Shown: one piece after another, positions 45,771-57,400 of the stretch
How the letters are laid out: each line of letters starts with the position of its first letter
Position numbering within the stretch: position 1 is the first letter of the stretch
Source of the DNA: Chrysemys picta bellii
Lineage: Eukaryota; Chordata; Testudines; Emydidae
NCBI RefSeq assembly: GCF_011386835.1
Contig: NC_088795.1
Coordinates: 104,530,434-104,594,433 of the forward strand
DNA: 64,000 nucleotides
Direction: 5' to 3'
Position numbers and translations under genes: made by a program
The notes under the pieces: model-generated
What the model was told of the DNA's origin: nothing
The model's database searches: none
Seen by the model: the letters and a program-made list of their open reading frames with translations, nothing else

Positions 45771-46067
45771 ACACCTCTCTATCTGTCTGTGTTTTATAGG
45801 ATAAAGAACAAGAACTTCATGCTGAGACCTGTAAATATATCTACTGATTAAAGATTAAACAATTGAAACCTACTCAATTTTATGAAAAATTGGATGCAGC
45901 CCTTGGGCAGCTTAGAAATGGTCTATGCCACTCCTTTTGGTGTAAACTATGGCCTCTCATGTTGCAGTGGTATCCTCCATTGAACCAAAGTAGTAGTAAA
46001 CCTGTTAATGATGTTACCAGTATTGCACCAGTGGCAAGAGGATGGGATATTAACGTAATGTGTAGGG

Positions 46068-46185
46068 CCTGACCTTACAATGAGCACTGTGTTGCAGAAA
46101 TCCCTATGTCTGCATGGATCCTCATTGAAGTCAATGGGGCTTCACATGAGTACAGAGGTGCACACTGAATTCATGGCAGGATTCA
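46068..46185. repeat. Degraded palindromic MITE around TTGAAGTCAATGGGGC
   Basis: The central motif TTGAAGTCAATGGGGC and weak inverted arms (GGCCTGACCTTACAATGA against the complement of TCATGGCAGGATTC) place it with the 37.1 kb repeat family. Confidence 0.4.
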
Positions 46186-46362
46186 CGCATGGACTGGAAG
46201 ATGATGTGATGTTGTCTCATTTATTTCCATTACACATGGATTGTTATTTTTCTTTTGCCATGAGACCTCAGTATGTACCTAATTTTAATCATTATAAAAT
46301 AATATATAGACAGCCGATTTGTTAGCCTGATTTTACTCTGAAGTGCTCCCTCTCTCTCTCTG

Positions 46363-46435
46363 TGCTCACACTTGCTCTCTCTTTTTATGCTACAAACAAA
46401 AAGTGTGAGAAGGAGAGTGTGAGCATTTTGGGGTA
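46363..46435. repeat. Imperfect inverted repeat TGCTCACAC...GTGTGAGCA
   Basis: TGCTCACACTTGCTCTCTCT and, about 25 bases on, AAGGAGAGTGTGAGCA form an imperfect stem. It is preceded by a (TC)n run. Function is unknown, and it may be a diverged MITE. Confidence 0.5.
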
Positions 46436-46869
46436 ACATCAGGACAACTATAATGCTCCTTTCATTTTCAGTGATGAAGGCCTCAGTCAGACGCCTTATG
46501 CTTAACAATGGACAAAATTGTTTAGTGAGAATTCATTAGAACTTTCAAGATTAACTATATTTTTAACTAGCTTCTAACAAACTTAGTGGGAAAAAATTGT
46601 ATTAGACATTGGTGAATTAACCAAGCAATCACAATCCTATAAAAAGGAACATTATGTTTCCGAACTCTTATCTTATCAATAAGTCACTATTATAGCATGG
46701 TGTAGACTAAGAGAGCAATGTGATTGGATCCTGCACACATATTGTTTACACAGTAACAGATTGGTTATCAGAATTTATTAAGCACATTACTTTTCCTCTT
46801 TAAAATTTTACTCCAGGAAAAGGTGAACACATTAGTTGGTGAAAATTTGATTCCTCTTCCTCCCATAAT

Positions 46870-46914
46870 TATAGAATCATAGAAATGTAGGATTACAAGG
46901 GACCTTCATTTAGT
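46870..46914 (-). mobile_element. CR1 3' end fragment
   Basis: TAGAATCATAGAAATGTAGG and the following AAGGGACCTTCA match the minus-strand 3' end of CR1, as at 50014-50080. The GC-rich transposon begins directly next to it, as if inserted into the CR1, but no CR1 continuation is seen on the far side. Confidence 0.75.
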
Positions 46915-47642
46915 CGAGGGGTGGGAAAACTATGGCCCGCGGGCTGGAGTCGTTTTAAGCTGCCCGCGAGCCGCACCAGCGGCTCGGCCCTGCTCCAGTG
47001 CTCTGGCCGGGGTGCTGGATCGGAGGCCGGACCATGCAGCTCAGCCCCACTTGGGCCAGGGTGCTGGGTCAGGGGCCGCACTACGCAGCTCCTGGAACAC
47101 AGCATGGTCCTGCTCTGGCTCCTAAGCACTCCAATGGGAGCTGCAGGGGCAGCACCTGCAGATGAGGCAGCATGCAGAGCCTCCCGGCCACACCACCATG
47201 TAGGAGCCGAAGAAGGGACATGCCACTGCTTCTGGGAGCCGCTTGAAGTAAGCGCTGCTCAGAACCTGCACCCCCTGAGCCTCTCCCCATGTCCCAACAT
47301 GCTCCCCCCTCTTGATCTCCAAACCCCTCGATCTCAGCCTGGAGTACCCTCCTGCACCCCAAACCTCTCATCCCCAGTCTTATCCCAGAGCCCGCACCCC
47401 CAGCCGGAACCTGCACCCCTTCCCACACCCCTCCCCAAGCCCTGATCCTCCTCCCGTGCTCCAAACCCTTCTGTCCCAGCCATGAGCACCCTCCTACACC
47501 CCAAACTCCTCATCCCCAGCCCCACCCCACAGCCTGTAACCCCTCCCGCACCGAAACCCCAATTTTGTGAGCATTCATGGCCCGCCATACAATTTCTATT
47601 CCCCTATGTGGCCCTCGGGCCAAAAAGTTTGTCCACCCCGAT
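46915..47642. mobile_element. GC-rich non-autonomous DNA transposon
   Basis: The left end GGGGTGGGAAAACTATGGCC and the complement of the right end (GGGGTGGACAAACTTTTTGG) form a good imperfect terminal inverted repeat that goes on into CCCG(C/A)GGGC. The interior is CpG-rich with degenerate 80-90-bp units rich in CCCAGCC. The form resembles hAT-derived elements, but no target duplication was found. The open frames across it (up to 174 codons, both strands) are composition artefacts. Confidence 0.75.
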
Positions 47643-48370
47643 GTGCAGGTGCATAAAGGAGTTTGCACCGGTTTTCCCCCTTGTTCACCCTTGGAAAGAG
47701 GCCAAGGATAGTTTTAGCCCTTGATCTTTGACGAACTTCCTTCATTTGTCCATTCAGGTCAAATATCAAACCAAAGGAGGAGGTGGGTAATGGCTGTACC
47801 CCACTCCTTTGCACTGGCCATTATCGTTGACTAACAACTGAATGGCAAGCTTGCTGCAACATCTCAGATTTACCACAGGATGTGTTCTGTACCTGTACTC
47901 CCTGGAGTTCCAGTATTGTGTGTGCCTCTGGGACTCTGCACCACCCCTCACTCAGAGCTATGCCTAAATTTCAGCCGTACTGTCTTAAAGTCCCTGCATA
48001 TCAGCTATTGCTACTTTGAGACCAACTCTGTGGTAAAGGGAGCAAAAATATAAGTTATATATGCATCAGCCCTCTTGTGTGTATGGATCATGAGACTGTC
48101 TTTAGTCACATGATAACATACTATTTTCTCTACAGGAACTCATCCAGGAGACAGAATGGATGGTGCTTATTTAATGAATGATTGAATATTTTACTTTGTT
48201 TCGTTTTCTCCTCAATGAGTGCCCCCCAAGACTGTATACTATTCAAATAGTGTTAGGGTGCTAAGTATTACAGTGTTTGAGGACTTCACAAATATTAATT
48301 AATTTATTTTCACAACATCCCTTTGAGGTGAGGGAGGCATTAACATTACAGATATGAAACCAAGTTACAG
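47643..48370. other. No gene recognised
   Basis: No supported feature; mixed composition. Confidence 0.4.
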
Positions 48371-48461
48371 AGGCCCAACTCCTCAAAAGGTATTTAGATG
48401 ACTATCTCCCATTGATTTCAATTGGAAGCAAGGCATCTAATACCTTTGAGGATCTGGGCCA
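48371..48461. mobile_element. 90-bp palindromic MITE
   Basis: GGCCCAACTCCTCAAAAGGT plus ATTTAGATG on the left pairs with the complement of the right end (GGCCCAGATCCTCAAAGGTA plus TTAGATGCC). The arms cover about 28 bp each. The centre contains CCATTGATTTCAATTGG. It is non-coding. Confidence 0.75.
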
Positions 48462-48516
48462 GAGATATTAAGATAAAAAGTAACCATTAATTTTAGGGGC
48501 CCAGTATGAGATGCCT

Positions 48517-48628
48517 AGGACCTGATTTTTCAAAGAACTTAGAATTATATTGCACTTTTTTATATTCAAAGCACAGCTCCCATTGACTGCCGTTGCAGCA
48601 GTGAGCACTTCTAAAAATCAGATCCCCA
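48517..48628. mobile_element. 110-bp palindromic MITE, second type
   Basis: GGACCTGATTTTTCAAAGAA on the left pairs with the complement of the right end (GGGGATCTGATTTTTAGAAG). The centre has GCTCCCATTGACTGC. It lies 56 bp from the 48371 MITE. Confidence 0.7.
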
Positions 48629-48659
48629 TGGTCTTTAGTCAAACATAGAGAAAATGAGG

Positions 48660-48800
48660 AACACACAGTTAGTGACCACCTGTGAAAAGTTTGATTTAAG
48701 TGTCTTGCCAAGCACCATATTGGGACTCTGTGGCAGATGTAGGGATGGAATTCTATGACGCTACATTCAACTGCCCTAACCATTAGACCATCCCGTACAC
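48660..48800. repeat. SINE-like interspersed repeat, copy 2
   Basis: Shares CTGT(G/A)AAAAGTTTG(A/G)TTTAA followed by GTG(T/A)CTTGCC(A/C)AGCA with 22575-22700, and ends CCCTAACCATTAGACCATCC, a form common to amniote SINE-type repeats. No intact tRNA-like head is visible. Confidence 0.5.
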
Positions 48801-49479
48801 CTTCCAACTTCTGCAGTGAGTAAAACTGGTGTACTTCTTCATTACACCACCCTGATTCATCCCAAGATCAGGCCCATTCTGTGCATTCAATGAAGCAGGG
48901 ATCCTGTGGAAGAAATAGTATATGATTATGTAATTAAAGATTGTATAATAATAGATACATACAAGGAAACCAAATTAAGTTTGAACAGGGAACCTAAATT
49001 CTGTCATTTCCTAACTGTTGAGTGCTTGACTTTGCAACCTTAATAATTTTTTGATATGTAATTCCCTATGTTACTTAAAAAGCAAATAGAAAAAAACAGA
49101 AATTCCATCATGGGTCATCGACCGGGTTTAGACCTCTGCCACCTCAGGTAATGGAGTAACTGATAGCAGTGGTAAGTTGTTATCCTTGATGTGGCCCAAC
49201 ACTAGAGAGGAATGATGCCCAAACTTTTGCAGTAGTTTTCATAGATATTTGCTTACAGCAAAGGAATGGTAAGACTCATGAATTCTGGGTTCCATTCCAA
49301 GCTCTGGAGGGGAGTGTTCTGATTTGGGCACAGATTCTTCTGTTCATTACCACTAACCTTGACCCTTTACATTGCATCACCTCCATCCTGTTCCCATCCT
49401 AGTTCTGTCTCTTTCTTACTTCTGGAACTTTGTGACAGTCCCATTATATCCTAATTTAGCCAGCCACAGTCTCCATTAT

Positions 49480-50013
49480 CCTTAGGCTTCTTATCCCAGT
49501 TCCAGTCTCCTTGTCCAACAAGTCCTAGTTACACACCTCTGAATGCCTAGTCCCTGCCAGTTTCTCCTATCTGCTTGGTCATAAGATCTGTCTCTGACCC
49601 CCTCACCTTCTGTTGTCCCCCCCTGCCCACATTCCCTGTCCCTGCTGGCTGCCAGTACCAGTCTAATTCCATAATCTTCTTGTTCCATCTCAGTTTCTGT
49701 TATCCTGGCTCCTAACCCCACTTCCCTTACCCAACCAGCCCTGGTCTCCCCAAGTTTCCAGTCCCACTCTCCAAGCTCAACCAGTCCCAGTCTCCCACCT
49801 TGTTTCCCTATACCAGTTTCTGCCCCCAGTTTTAGTTTCCTTGTCCAGCCAGTCTCAATCTTCCATCCCATCCTACACTAACAAACAGTCCAAGTTTTCC
49901 TGTCCCTCTTTTCCCTTCCAAGCCTCTAGTACTACTCTCCCACCCAGGCACCACATCCCAATCAATCTACTTTCCCATGCCCCCAGTATTGGTTCTTGTC
50001 CACTTCTGCATTG
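49480..50013. repeat. Pyrimidine-rich degenerate repeat, left half
   Basis: Loose tandem units of CCAGTCCCAGTCTCC / TTGTCCAACC type. This is the left half of the family also present at 22.84-23.25 kb. The 126-codon minus-strand frame (49491-49871), with its repeated Trp/Lys/Leu-Glu pattern, simply reads these units. Confidence 0.6.
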
Positions 50014-50693
50014 AAATCATAGAATCATAGAATCATAGACTATCAGGGTTGGAAGGGACCTCAAGAGGTCATCTAGTCCAACCCCCTGCTCAAAGCAGGA
50101 CCAATTCCCAACTAAATCATCCCAGCCAGGGCTTTGTCAAGCCAGGCCTTAAAAACCTCCAAGGAAGGAGACTCCACCACCTCCCTAGGTAACGCATTCC
50201 AGTGTTTCACCACCCTCCTAGTGAAATAGTTTTTCCTAATATCCAACCTGGACCTCCCCCACTGCAACTTGAGACCATTGCTCCTTGTTTTGTCATCTGC
50301 CACCACTGAGAACAGCCGAGCTCCATCCTCTTTGGAGCCCCCCTTCAGGTAGTTGAAGGCTGCTATCAAATCCCCCCTCATTCTTCTCTTCTGGAGACTA
50401 AACAATCCCAGTTCCCTCAACCTCTCCTCATAAGTCATGTGCTCCAGACCCCTAATCATTTTTGTTGCCCTCCGTTGGACTCTTTCCAATCTTTCCACAT
50501 CCTTCTTGTAGTGTGGGGCCCAAAACTGGACACAGTATTCCAGATGAGGCCTCAACAATGTCGAATAAAGGGGAACGATCATGTTCCTCGATCTGCTGGA
50601 AATGCCCCTACTTATACAGCCCAAAATGCCGTTAGCCTTCTTGGCAACAAGAGCACACTGTTGACTCATATCCAGCTTCTCGTCCACTGTGAC
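50014..50693 (-). mobile_element. CR1 LINE, 3' 680 bp, inserted into the pyrimidine-rich repeat
   Basis: The left edge shows three copies of the 8-mer AATCATAG (50015-50038), the characteristic CR1 3' end on the minus strand. The open frame of ORF2 occupies most of the rest. The right edge, after CCACTGTGAC, is the 5' truncation point. Confidence 0.95.
50112..50687 (-). pseudogene. CR1 ORF2 C-terminal fragment, 191 residues, open
   Basis: The protein has the CR1 C-terminal order: [74 protein letters not shown] and [20 protein letters not shown]. The frame is uninterrupted, so this insertion is much younger than the CR1 at 26.9-28.3 kb. It lacks the endonuclease and reverse transcriptase core. 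The apparent ATG start is internal to ORF2, so no natural product is expected. Confidence 0.92.
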
Positions 50694-51120
50694 CAGTTAA
50701 CTTAATCTTCCGTGCTTCCTGGGTCCAGCAGAGAGATAATTGAGAACATAGGAGAGACAGCCTTCTTACACTTAACTCAAGTGCCCAGTCCCAAACCAAC
50801 CCATAGGAGCCCAGAACTGCAATTGCAGGGAATGTCCTGCTCAACATCAGGCTGGGACATGCCCATTGCAGACAGACTCTTCAGGAAATTTAACTGAAAA
50901 TCTCTAGCAAATCTCTGCTCATCATGTGCAAACAGTCACAGGACATTTTTCAAAGGTGTATAACTTGGCCAAACTGTGACATAGTTTCATGGGGATAGTA
51001 AAAGGCACATGACTGACACAATGGTCACCTCTCTCCTCTCTGCCAAATTTCAAGGGTCTGCTCCAAAGCATGGGAGCCCTACGGTTCCTCAAAGAAAAGG
51101 GCAACAATCTTTTTTAACAC
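50694..51120. repeat. Right half of the CR1-interrupted repeat
   Basis: GAGAACATAGGAGAGACAG, then TGCAATTGCAGGGAATG, then CATCATGTGCAAACAG parallel 23.0-23.2 kb in the same order. Together with 49480-50013 this restores the layout of the first copy once the CR1 is disregarded. Confidence 0.55.
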
Positions 51121-52030
51121 AAAGTAGAATATGGACAATATAATTTTACCTAAGTCATTTAAGATGTCTTTTCTTGCAAAATTATGGAAGCTGTAGTAAA
51201 TGATTTGTTCTTTAAGAGGGGGAATCCCTTGTCAATGATAAAATAAATCTCAATGTATAAGAGAGGATTCTGGACCAACAAGAGCTCAAGGAGATGATTT
51301 TGCTTCTGATCCTACATGCTTATTAACTGTATTGGGAACATTGTCTTTATATTTATTAGTATAGTCCTGTAGAGCCCACAGTATGCTAAGTACTTTCCAA
51401 ACATAAATGAACATGATCCCGGTCCAGTAGATCTCACAGTCTAAAGACATATGAGATGACAAACAGCAGGCAAGAAGATGGGGAATAACACATTTGCAGT
51501 TGTGTTAACAAGTAAATATAAATAGGAAAAGAAAGTTAAATTCAAGTTACTCCTCAAGGATGACAAGGCCATTTACTTAAATTCAAAGCTTGTTGGAATA
51601 GATAAGAAACAGAATTTCTGAATCTGTCAGTGTCAATATGATGGCTGAGCAGACAATTTGTCCTAGGAAAGACTTTGCTCAGATTTGGATCTGTAGACTC
51701 AAGCGGTGCTGTTTTCAGTCTATAATAGGTATCCATCTCTGCTCTAAGTGAAGGAAATATACGGTCTGTAAATAAAGGTAATATAATTCATTAATGTCAT
51801 ATCCTTGTCCATTAATTTAAATTTACATAAGTATCAGGAACTACATACATTTTCATGACCGTTCATAGTTAGTGACAATATTTAAATGAGAAACAAGAAA
51901 CATTATTACCATAAGTATCCAGTAGCCTACGTGAAATGTTTTTGTGGTCTCAGTCTGTTGTCTTTTGATTATATCACAAAAAATGGACATTACCACTATT
52001 GACAGGTGAGGTCAATACATGAAATGATAT
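51121..52030. other. No gene recognised
   Basis: No supported feature. Confidence 0.4.
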
Positions 52031-52267
52031 AACTAACAAAGGGGTTCTCAAACTGGGTATTGTGACTCCTCAGAGGGTACCAAAGTTATTATGTAGGGGG
52101 TTGCGAGCTGTCAGCCTCCATCCCCAAGCCCCTCTTTGCCTCCAGCATTTATAATAGTGTTAAATATTTAAAAATGTGTTTTTAATTTATATGGGGCAGT
52201 CACACTCACAGGCTTGCTGTGTGAAAGGGGTCACCAATACAAAAGTTTGAGAACCACTGGACTAACA
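52031..52267. mobile_element. hAT MITE, same family as 39939-40128, opposite orientation
   Basis: The body is about 52039-52259. It begins GGGGTTCTCAAACTGGG and ends AGTTTGAGAACCACTG. The interior includes GTGTGAAAGGGGTCACCAAT, the complement of the TTGTACTGGTGACCCCTTTC part of the 39.9 kb copy. Flanks AACTAACA and GACTAACA match at seven of eight positions, a slightly decayed 8-bp duplication. Confidence 0.85.
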
Positions 52268-55200
52268 TATACAGGACCAAATCAAAATAACTGTTGGGGC
52301 TTGAGGTAACAATCTCACTCGCTAAGAAGAAGGACAAGCCTTGATGCTGTATGTGTGAGGAGGAACAATCTAAATCAATAAGTAATAGTCATGGGCTTAA
52401 GTAGCTTTTTAGATATACATGTGGTGAGGACCTCTCCCTACATGAATTTTCCCAACTCTCGCATGCGTCTGAAGTAGAGGAAGCATCATAGTGGGAAGCA
52501 ATTAGCAATGGTTGGGACAGGTGAGTTGTGGCTAGAGAAGGGAGGAGCCAGAAGGTACATGTGTTGAATGTTGTTGAATGACAACACAAGGCCTGTGTAC
52601 TGCTCTATTTCCATATACATCTTATTGGGAGGAGTTAAATGAGATTTAAGTGGTTCATAGGCCATAGCTAAGTAGACACAAGGAGATTGGTGTAGAAACA
52701 TAAAGCAAGAAGAAGCTATAGTACTTTCCAGGGCACCCTCTGTAAAGCAGGTAGCCACACTGCTGGAGAACAGTGTGGGTAAGAATCCTGCCAGAGGCTT
52801 TACAGGACATTCACATGGTTAGCCTTCTTTCTTGCAGATCCCCTTGTACTTGTGAAGCTAGTGAGACAGACCTGTGGCCTGTTCTGCAAAGGCAGCAAAG
52901 TCATTTGCCCTAATTGCAATAATAATGGAGGAAATAACTTAAAGGCAAGGAAGCTTATGGAAATCTCCTCCCCATTAATAGCCTTTTGTGGGCAGATATT
53001 TTTGAAGGGCTGATCAGGCCATGTATATGTTAAATTTGTAAAACAGAATAATTGAATTAAGGCATTAGAGTGCATCTGCAATACAATATGCATAGTTTTA
53101 CATTAGCTCCTACTTCAAAAGTTCCCACAAAATTAGAGTGCCCCAATTGACACAAAAATTAAAGCAATCAACATTTGAGGCATTTCTGAAAGTTTGGATG
53201 CAATAGTAATAGGTGAACTTTTCTCACTGTAATTTGGTTCCAAACAACACAATGAAAATTAAAGGCATGAAAAAAAAAAGGGGTTTAAGAAAAAAAAAAA
53301 AAGTCCACTATATACATTAGTATGTCACAGTTTTGGGTTGGGTTCATTTCAACCTTTCAATAATATTTCAGATCACTGTATTTCATCTGAAGCAATTCAC
53401 CTATCACTACAGAGTGTTCTGCCTGTTGTATTGCTTCCCATAATTCTGGGCTTTTGTAATATTTAGCCAGTCAAATGTGAGGGTGAAACATTGCTAAGTG
53501 CTTTGTTAATATGATATAGAATTGCTTTGGTAACTTCTTCCTTTCAATTGAGTAAAAGAATAATTCGATTACATTTGGAGATGACACAACAAGGTGTTAT
53601 TTTTGCTTTGCACATCTGTTTTTCACAATTATTGTGATATTGTTCACACAATAAGGCTTGCATAAGCCAAATTCCAGTGTTTGATCTGGGATTGCTCTAA
53701 TCCCAGTTGGCTACACCTATTCTGAACCGGTACACCTCTATATCAGTATAACTGAGAATTATCCACTTTTGTGCAGCAGAAAATGGGTATTATTGTAAGT
53801 GGCAGAAAACATAGTTGTTGCTGTTTTTTTCAGGGGAGAAAGCTAACGTAAGACCTGAACATATAAAATCTTTAATAGATGTATTAGCTTTGAGCAAACC
53901 TTGACAAAACAGAATCAATAAAGAGCAATGATCTTTGTCATAGTAATTTAAGAGACGTTTTTCCCCTGTACAACATTTAATCTCATAATATAAAGGTATA
54001 AGCAACAAAGTCCATAGGGTTTGGTTCTTTGGGGCTACTCAAACTAGAAACTACAGGATGTATTCACAGGTGTTGATACCAAACAAATCCCTGCATATTT
54101 CTTTGGAATTTGGGGTTCTACAGAACCCTATGTTCTGGAAAACCTCCCTCTCATTCCCCAGGATATTTCATATAACTCCAGTTGCCTCACCTCAACCCAA
54201 GCCCCCAGTATGTTCCAACCTAATCTTTGTTGTCTTCAAGAGTAGTGAACTCAGTCCTCAAGAGGTTTGGCTGTCCAACCCCACAGCAGTAAAGAGATAA
54301 AGGGCATTACCTACCATCCAAAGGGTGTTCAAGTAAAGGATGGCAGAAAATGCTTGGGAATTTGCATAGTAACCACTTGATTTCCTGAATGGGAATTTGG
54401 CACCAAATCAAGGTTACATTACTATTCTTACTAAATGTCATAGGTGCTCTAAAGATCATACCGGTGTTATTGTGCCTAATGTGAAATATGGCACTTCCAG
54501 CAGCACAGTGGCTATTAACACAACACTGACACAAAGGTTCAGCATGGATTCAGGGGGAAGAATACATGTTACTGAGAGCATATTGTGAACCAACAGCTAT
54601 TTATTGCAATAGATATATACATTTGGGCCAAAAAGCTTTCTTTGGGTGTTGAAATAATTAGACACACACATCCAGCAAAACAGTGATTAAAAAAATTCCT
54701 CCATGTTCAGGTGATATATATATCTTATGATATGTGGTAAATATGACCGCCTATGCATGACAATTCAAAAATAGATACATACATGTCTTTTTCATATGAG
54801 GAAAATCCATAGAAGTCTTCTACAATATCCATGCCTCCAGTCTCTAGTCAGATACTCTAATATTTAATGGTCTGAGATCTAAATTACCGTCTGATAATAT
54901 TGCCCATTTTGGATGTGTGCTGCTTCAGTTTATGGGCACAACCTTCAATTCTGTTCATTATTTTGTTCTTTTTCAAGCGACTATAGTTGCAGTTTGGTAA
55001 GGAACATTTTATGAAATAGGAATGGAAGTACTGTACGGTATGAATGCAGTCTCTGGTAGTGATATGAAAAGTCCCATTTTTTAATTTAAATTGAATTCTA
55101 ATGTTGACTTCTTATGCTGTCTTTTTTTCCCTCCTTGGAACATAATCCCCAAATTTCTGACTTTCCAGAATAAAAAATCCCCTCAAAACTGCATTTGGTA

Positions 55201-56337
55201 ATTGGGTATTTAAAGTCCATGACTCACGCACTGTAAGTCTAGTATTCCAGTCTACTTTGATTTGTGCAATCACAGGAGGAGTTGTAATGCATTGAAATCA
55301 TCGCATTGTCTGTGTTATTGGAGCAGCTAGTACGAAAGAAGCTGCTTTATAATAATTCCAGCATTGCAATGTTTCTGTCATTTTGAGTTGAAATACAGCC
55401 AAATAACCTGCCCAACCACCTGCTGCCAGACTTTAAAACAACAACAAAAAAGTAGTTTTATTTATTTATTTGTTAACAAAAAAGGTTTAAAGGTACCAAC
55501 TGGATATTATTTCAATAAAGGTCATCACAAAATCTATGAGCATAAAGGAAGAAGGCTTTTTTTATGGAGAATGATCCATATTTCTGGGTCTTTTAAAAAA
55601 ACTGTTATAAGCTTAATTTTAGGGTAATTAAACTGATAAGCCCAAATTCCCTACCATTGCACCTTTACTTGCTTCAAAGGAGTTGTGTCTGCAGAGAATT
55701 GAGGCTGTAGAATATTGCAAGCAGAACAATTGCAGGTGTCACTAAATATAAGTATTAACATGCACAGTGTGTCTATTAGTTTTTTTAGAAGTGCTTTCTC
55801 TCACGTAATTTGATATGGTTGGGAAGCAGATGTGTTCCCTATTTTATATGTAGAGGAAGTATTTTTTTCCCATACTTGTGCTGATTTACATCCAAGATTT
55901 CAGGCAGTGTATTTGCTACATCACAACACTAGATGTGGGGTCGGGGCAGCTTACTCAAGTTACTATTTTAATACAAAAACTGTGCTACCAACAAACATGC
56001 TGTAATTTATTTATAGTTAGTGTGCCTTACAATGGAGTTTGTTGTAACTAATTAAAGTAACTAAGCATCCATATAGAGAATTAGTTTTTATGGGAAGATT
56101 TAGTCAAAAACAGTTTGATTTTTGATCATAACACTCTAGGGTTGTATGTATAAAAAATGAGCCATTGCATTAAAAAATATATATATTTACATAGTTCTAT
56201 AAAATGCTTGTCAAACACGCATACAAAAGGTAATTCTTTTGCATTTTTCTGGTGCTCAACCGATGCCTATTGAAGTGAATGAGAAGTTTTCCATTGACAT
56301 CAGTGGCATTGGATCAGGCCCTTGTGCATCTTTATCA
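52268..56337. other. No gene recognised
   Basis: AT-rich sequence. There are A-runs at 53270-53302 and a TTTA run near 55456. The 97-codon frame at 52800-53093 (minus) and others show no domain. Confidence 0.4.
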
Positions 56338-56519
56338 TTCTAGGTCCTTGGTTCTCAATCTGGGGGTGGACCCCTCGGGGTATGAACAGATGCAGGGGAG
56401 TCATGACCACTTCCCTTTCTTTATGGATACATGGCGGTTGGAGGGAGGAGTCAAAACTTTTTTTTTTCATTTGTAACATGGGATCATAGTAGGAAATGTT
56501 GAGAATAACTCTTCTAGGT
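56338..56519. mobile_element. 166-bp MITE with perfect 8-bp target duplication
   Basis: The body 56346-56511 has ends CCTTGGTTCTCAA and the complement GAGTTATTCTCAAC, a weak inverted repeat sharing the TTCTCAA core with the hAT MITEs at 39.9 and 52.0 kb. TTCTAGGT flanks both sides exactly (56338-56345, 56512-56519). Confidence 0.75.
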
Positions 56520-56869
56520 AACCATTAATACATCTCATATTACTGCTGTGATTCATGGCTTGACTACCACTGTTAACTGGCCTGTTGACACAAAACCTCT
56601 GTGGATGATCTCTAATAACTGAACAGAGCAAAATCCTTACTCCAGCGTAACAGCAAATATTTAATATAGATTTCAATAAAATCTTGTTACTAGTTGTTTG
56701 GAGTCTGGACTGCTGTTCATACCATGATAAACCCTCACATTCAAGCATCATGACAAACAAAAATTATATTGAATATGCAAGGGATCATGTTAAATGTATA
56801 ACTTCTCTAACTATTTAGTTTTGCATCACAGTCACAAACTACTTTTGTTACTTGTCACTTAATTCTTTG

Positions 56870-57400
56870 CATTTTATGAGTACATTTCTGGTCAGGAATT
56901 GCCCAGAACTGCATATAATGCACTTTGTGCTCTATTATTAGAAATGTATAGTGAGGAACTATCACAACCTTATTCTTTAAAATGATGCCTCCATATATGC
57001 ATTTTGGCATTTCACTAGCCTTTTTTTCTGCAAAAATGCATTTCAAACTCTTGTAATTTGTGTTCTAAAGTGTCTTTTCAGTAGTACTGTTCTCCAGGCT
57101 TCTCCATCCCAATGTGCGTCTATGGTGTAGATTATTTGTCCCCACATGTTTTACTTTACAATTTTCCAAAATTAAACTCACTTTTTTTCTTCTAATGTTT
57201 CTAATCTCTGTGTATTCCTTTGTATTTCTATCTTCTGTGATGTTTGTAAATTTTCTCAGTTTAGTATCATATCATCTGTGAATTTAATTAACCTACTATT
57301 TGTTTCCTCCTCCCGCTTGCATCTAATACTGAAGAGGAAGTTTATTAGAATAAGTAAAACAGTATTATCTCTAAAGCCTCTCTGTCTTTTCTTCATTTTA
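56870..57400 (-). mobile_element. Very old CR1-like LINE remnant
   Basis: Minus-strand stretches around 56905-57035 and 57180-57300 follow the order of the CR1 at 26.9-28.3 kb but at low similarity. No frame survives and both ends are vague. Confidence 0.45.

Noticed and set aside
46921..47464. 174- and 127-codon overlapping frames on opposite strands
   Set aside because: Both are open because of GC-rich degenerate repeats inside a transposon with inverted ends; neither has a domain.
46907..47649. 8-bp target duplication for the GC-rich transposon
   Set aside because: The 8-mers outside the inverted ends do not match; edges may be trimmed or the element partly deleted.
49491..49871. 126-codon minus-strand frame with Trp/Glu/Leu-rich repeats
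   Set aside because: The periodic text mirrors the CCAGTCTC-type DNA repeat; not a protein gene.
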